This document shows positions 31,009 to 32,294 of a stretch of 32,294 nucleotides of DNA, one piece after another (positions within the stretch are counted from its first letter, which is position 1; each line of letters starts with the position of its first letter). This stretch comes from DATMTS01 sp035564555 (GTDB taxonomy: Bacteria; Actinomycetota; Actinomycetes; Actinomycetales; Microbacteriaceae): assembly GCA_035564555.1 (NCBI GenBank), contig DATMTS010000077.1:1-32294 (forward strand), in the 5' to 3' direction. The notes beneath the pieces were generated by a model. It saw only the letters and a program-made list of their open reading frames with translations, did no database searches and was not told where the DNA came from. Made by a program: the position numbers and the translations under genes.

Positions 31009-32097
31009 ATGATGGGATGGCACGTGTCTTTCGCTCGAAACCACACTCAGGTGGCGATCGTCGGGGCAGGTCAAGCGGGCCTGTCGGTCGCGTATTACCT
31101 GCGCAAATTCGAATTGACCCCGGGCGCGGATTTCATCGTCTTCGATCGTGGTCCCGCGACCGGCGGAGCGTGGCAATTCCGCTGGGACGCCCTGAAACTG
31201 GGCAGTGCGCACCGGGTCAACGACCTGCCGGGCATGCGCGCGCTGGGCATCAGTTTCGAGACGGCCGACCGCTCATTGCCCGCGAAAGACATCGTCGCCG
31301 GGTACTACCGTCGCTACGAAGAGCACTACGGACTCGAGGTGCGCCGGCCCGTCGCCGTGCACCGTGTGTTCAACACCGGAGCCGACCTCGTCGTCGCGCA
31401 CGACGAGGGTGAAACGGTGGCGCAAGTGGTAGTGAACGCGACCGGAACCTGGGGTGCGCCGTTCATCCCGTTCTACCCGGGCGGCGATACATTCACCGGG
31501 CGGCATGTGCACACGAGTCACTACCGCGCTGCCGAAGACTTCGCGGGCCAGAACGTCGTGGTCGTCGGAGGAGGCACGAGCGCGATCGGCTTTCTGCTCG
31601 AGCTCGAGAACGTCGCCGCGTCGCTGGCCTGGGCGACCCGTCGTCCTGTCGAGTATCGCGACGAGTCGGAATTGACGGTCGAAGGCGGGGTGGCAGCAGT
31701 CAGCTCACAGGATGCCGCCGCCCGTTCCGGACTCCCGTTGCCGAGCATCGTCAGCGGCACCGGCGTTCCACGGTCGCGGCGCATCGTTTCCGGCATCGAG
31801 CGCGGGGTACTGCGCGAGCGGCCCATGTTCACCCGCATCGAACACAACGGGGTCCGCTGGCCGGACGGTGCCTTCACCGAGGCGGATGCCATCATCTGGG
31901 CCACCGGATTCAGACCGGAGCTGCGGCACCTCGGACCGCTCAGATTGCGCGAGGCGACCGGCGGAGTCACGGTGGAATCCGGAGCGGCCTGGCAGGATCC
32001 GCGCGTGTTCATGGCCGGATACGGACCATACGCATCCACGATCGGCGCGAATCGCTCCGGTCGGGTCATCGCGCGACAGATCATGGCCCGCCTGTAG
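31009..32097 (+). CDS. Flavin-dependent monooxygenase / FAD-NAD(P)-binding oxidoreductase (CzcO-like)
   Basis: The 362-residue flavoprotein has a first dinucleotide motif GAGQAG at about 19-24, a second GGGTSA at about 187-192, and the FMO/Baeyer-Villiger-like FTGRHVHTSHY (F162, G164, H168) between them. The C-terminal WATGFRPEL is the usual ATGF motif. It is shorter than classical Baeyer-Villiger enzymes and closer to CzcO/YUCCA-type proteins. Start choice is uncertain: ATG 31009, ATG 31012 and GTG 31024 are in frame; TATACG at 30990-30995 could be the -10 and favours a start at or after 31009. The substrate is unknown. A C/T-rich repeat and palindromic copy B follow. Confidence 0.88.
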   Translation: MMGWHVSFARNHTQVAIVGAGQAGLSVAYYLRKFELTPGADFIVFDRGPATGGAWQFRWDALKLGSAHRVNDLPGMRALGISFETADRSLPAKDIVAGYYRRYEEHYGLEVRRPVAVHRVFNTGADLVVAHDEGETVAQVVVNATGTWGAPFIPFYPGGDTFTGRHVHTSHYRAAEDFAGQNVVVVGGGTSAIGFLLELENVAASLAWATRRPVEYRDESELTVEGGVAAVSSQDAAARSGLPLPSIVSGTGVPRSRRIVSGIERGVLRERPMFTRIEHNGVRWPDGAFTEADAIIWATGFRPELRHLGPLRLREATGGVTVESGAAWQDPRVFMAGYGPYASTIGANRSGRVIARQIMARL

Positions 32098-32099
32098 GT

Positions 32100-32144
32100 T
32101 CTCCCGCTGTCCCCCGCGTCTCCCGCTGCCCCCGCGTCTCCCGC
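32100..32144. repeat. C/T-rich tandem repeat, about 18-19 bp unit
   Basis: Unit 1 (32100-32118) TCTCCCGCTGTCCCCCGCG is followed by unit 2 (32119-32136), which lacks one T, and a partial TCTCCCGC (32137-32144). It lies directly after the monooxygenase stop and directly before the palindromic element. Confidence 0.7.
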
Positions 32145-32145
32145 A

Positions 32146-32212
32146 TCAAAATCAGGTGAGACTGGCACCCGAGTGGATAATCCAGCCGAGCCCTTGTGTC
32201 ACCTGATTTTGA
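32146..32212. repeat. 67-bp palindromic element, copy B
   Basis: TCAAAATCAGGTGA (32146-32159) and TCACCTGATTTTGA (32199-32212) are perfect 14-bp arms. The centre (32179) lies in TGGATAATCCA. Length and centre are the same as in copy A at 20874-20940. Position 3 of the left arm is A here and G in copy A, and the paired base changes from C to T accordingly. Confidence 0.9.
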
Positions 32213-32240
32213 ACCGGGGAGGGGGCGGGCGGGCAGGAGG

Positions 32241-32294
32241 TCAGTGGCTGCGGCGGGCGTTCTTGCGCGACGATGTCGTCTTGCGCAGATCGGA
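32241..32294 (-). CDS. 3' end of an unidentified minus-strand gene (partial)
   Basis: The last 17 codons of a minus-strand frame end in TGA at 32243-32241 and read SDLRKTTSSRKNARRSH. The tail is strongly basic, as in many nucleic-acid-binding or ribosome-associated proteins, but the product cannot be identified from so short a piece. It is convergent with the monooxygenase gene, with the palindromic copy B between them. Confidence 0.4.
   Translation of the reverse strand, partial: SDLRKTTSSRKNARRSH

Noticed and set aside
1..32294. Insertion sequences, prophage, tRNA or rRNA genes, riboswitches
   Set aside because: No transposase or integrase motif, no tRNA-like cloverleaf next to gene ends and no riboswitch-like conserved leader was recognised by eye. 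Small RNAs cannot be excluded this way.

Overview
The window is a high-GC, gene-dense stretch of a Gram-positive actinobacterial chromosome. The strong G/C preference at third codon positions, the frequent GTG starts, the DUF3073 gene and the many GGATGC/GCATCC hexamers point to Actinomycetota, most likely Microbacteriaceae. No transposase, phage gene, tRNA, rRNA or CRISPR array was seen. Nothing was run: all identifications rest on motif recognition and reading of the sequence.

Layout. 66-3521 (+): two sugar ABC permeases and a GH51 alpha-L-arabinofuranosidase, the uptake and cleavage end of an arabino-oligosaccharide system whose binding protein probably lies just left of the window. 3565-5191 (-): purS-purQ and a MOSC-domain protein. 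5267-8588 (-): a tightly overlapping kynurenine operon, tryptophan 2,3-dioxygenase - amidohydrolase-superfamily enzyme - kynureninase, with no recognisable formamidase; the amidohydrolase is the natural candidate for that step. Divergent from it (8746-10986, +) are a PadR-type regulator and a DHA2 drug/aromatic efflux pump, with a 16-bp perfect palindrome overlapping the padR promoter. 10999-13957 (-): a VOC dioxygenase-like protein, an aldo/keto reductase and purC. 14089-15408 (+): an alditol (xylitol) oxidase. 15634-16524 (-) and 16696-18977 (+): an MmyB-type XRE regulator divergent from an alcohol dehydrogenase-Bcr/CflA transporter operon; four 13-bp direct repeats lie between them.

19015-24987 is a purine block: purD (-), a sterol-carrier-like protein (+), a small membrane protein (+), purF (-) and purM (+), then a methyltransferase. 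25036-30566 holds an alpha/beta hydrolase (-), a tyrosine phosphatase (+), an ABC exporter with a DesK/DesR-like two-component system (+) and a small monooxygenase (-). 30667-30873 (-) is DUF3073, which in other actinobacteria directly follows purM, so the 25-30.6 kb cassette looks like an insertion into a conserved order. The window ends with a flavin monooxygenase (+) and the last codons of a minus-strand gene.

Several non-coding structures are not explained by the genes. A 67-bp palindromic element occurs twice (20874-20940 and 32146-32212), each copy about 49 bp downstream of a stop codon, with a compensatory change between the arms. A 64-bp nested inverted repeat covers the 3' end of the XRE regulator gene. 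There is also the 13-bp iteron array. At least ten genes have a -10-like hexamer ending 6-7 bases before the start codon, the layout expected of leaderless transcripts.
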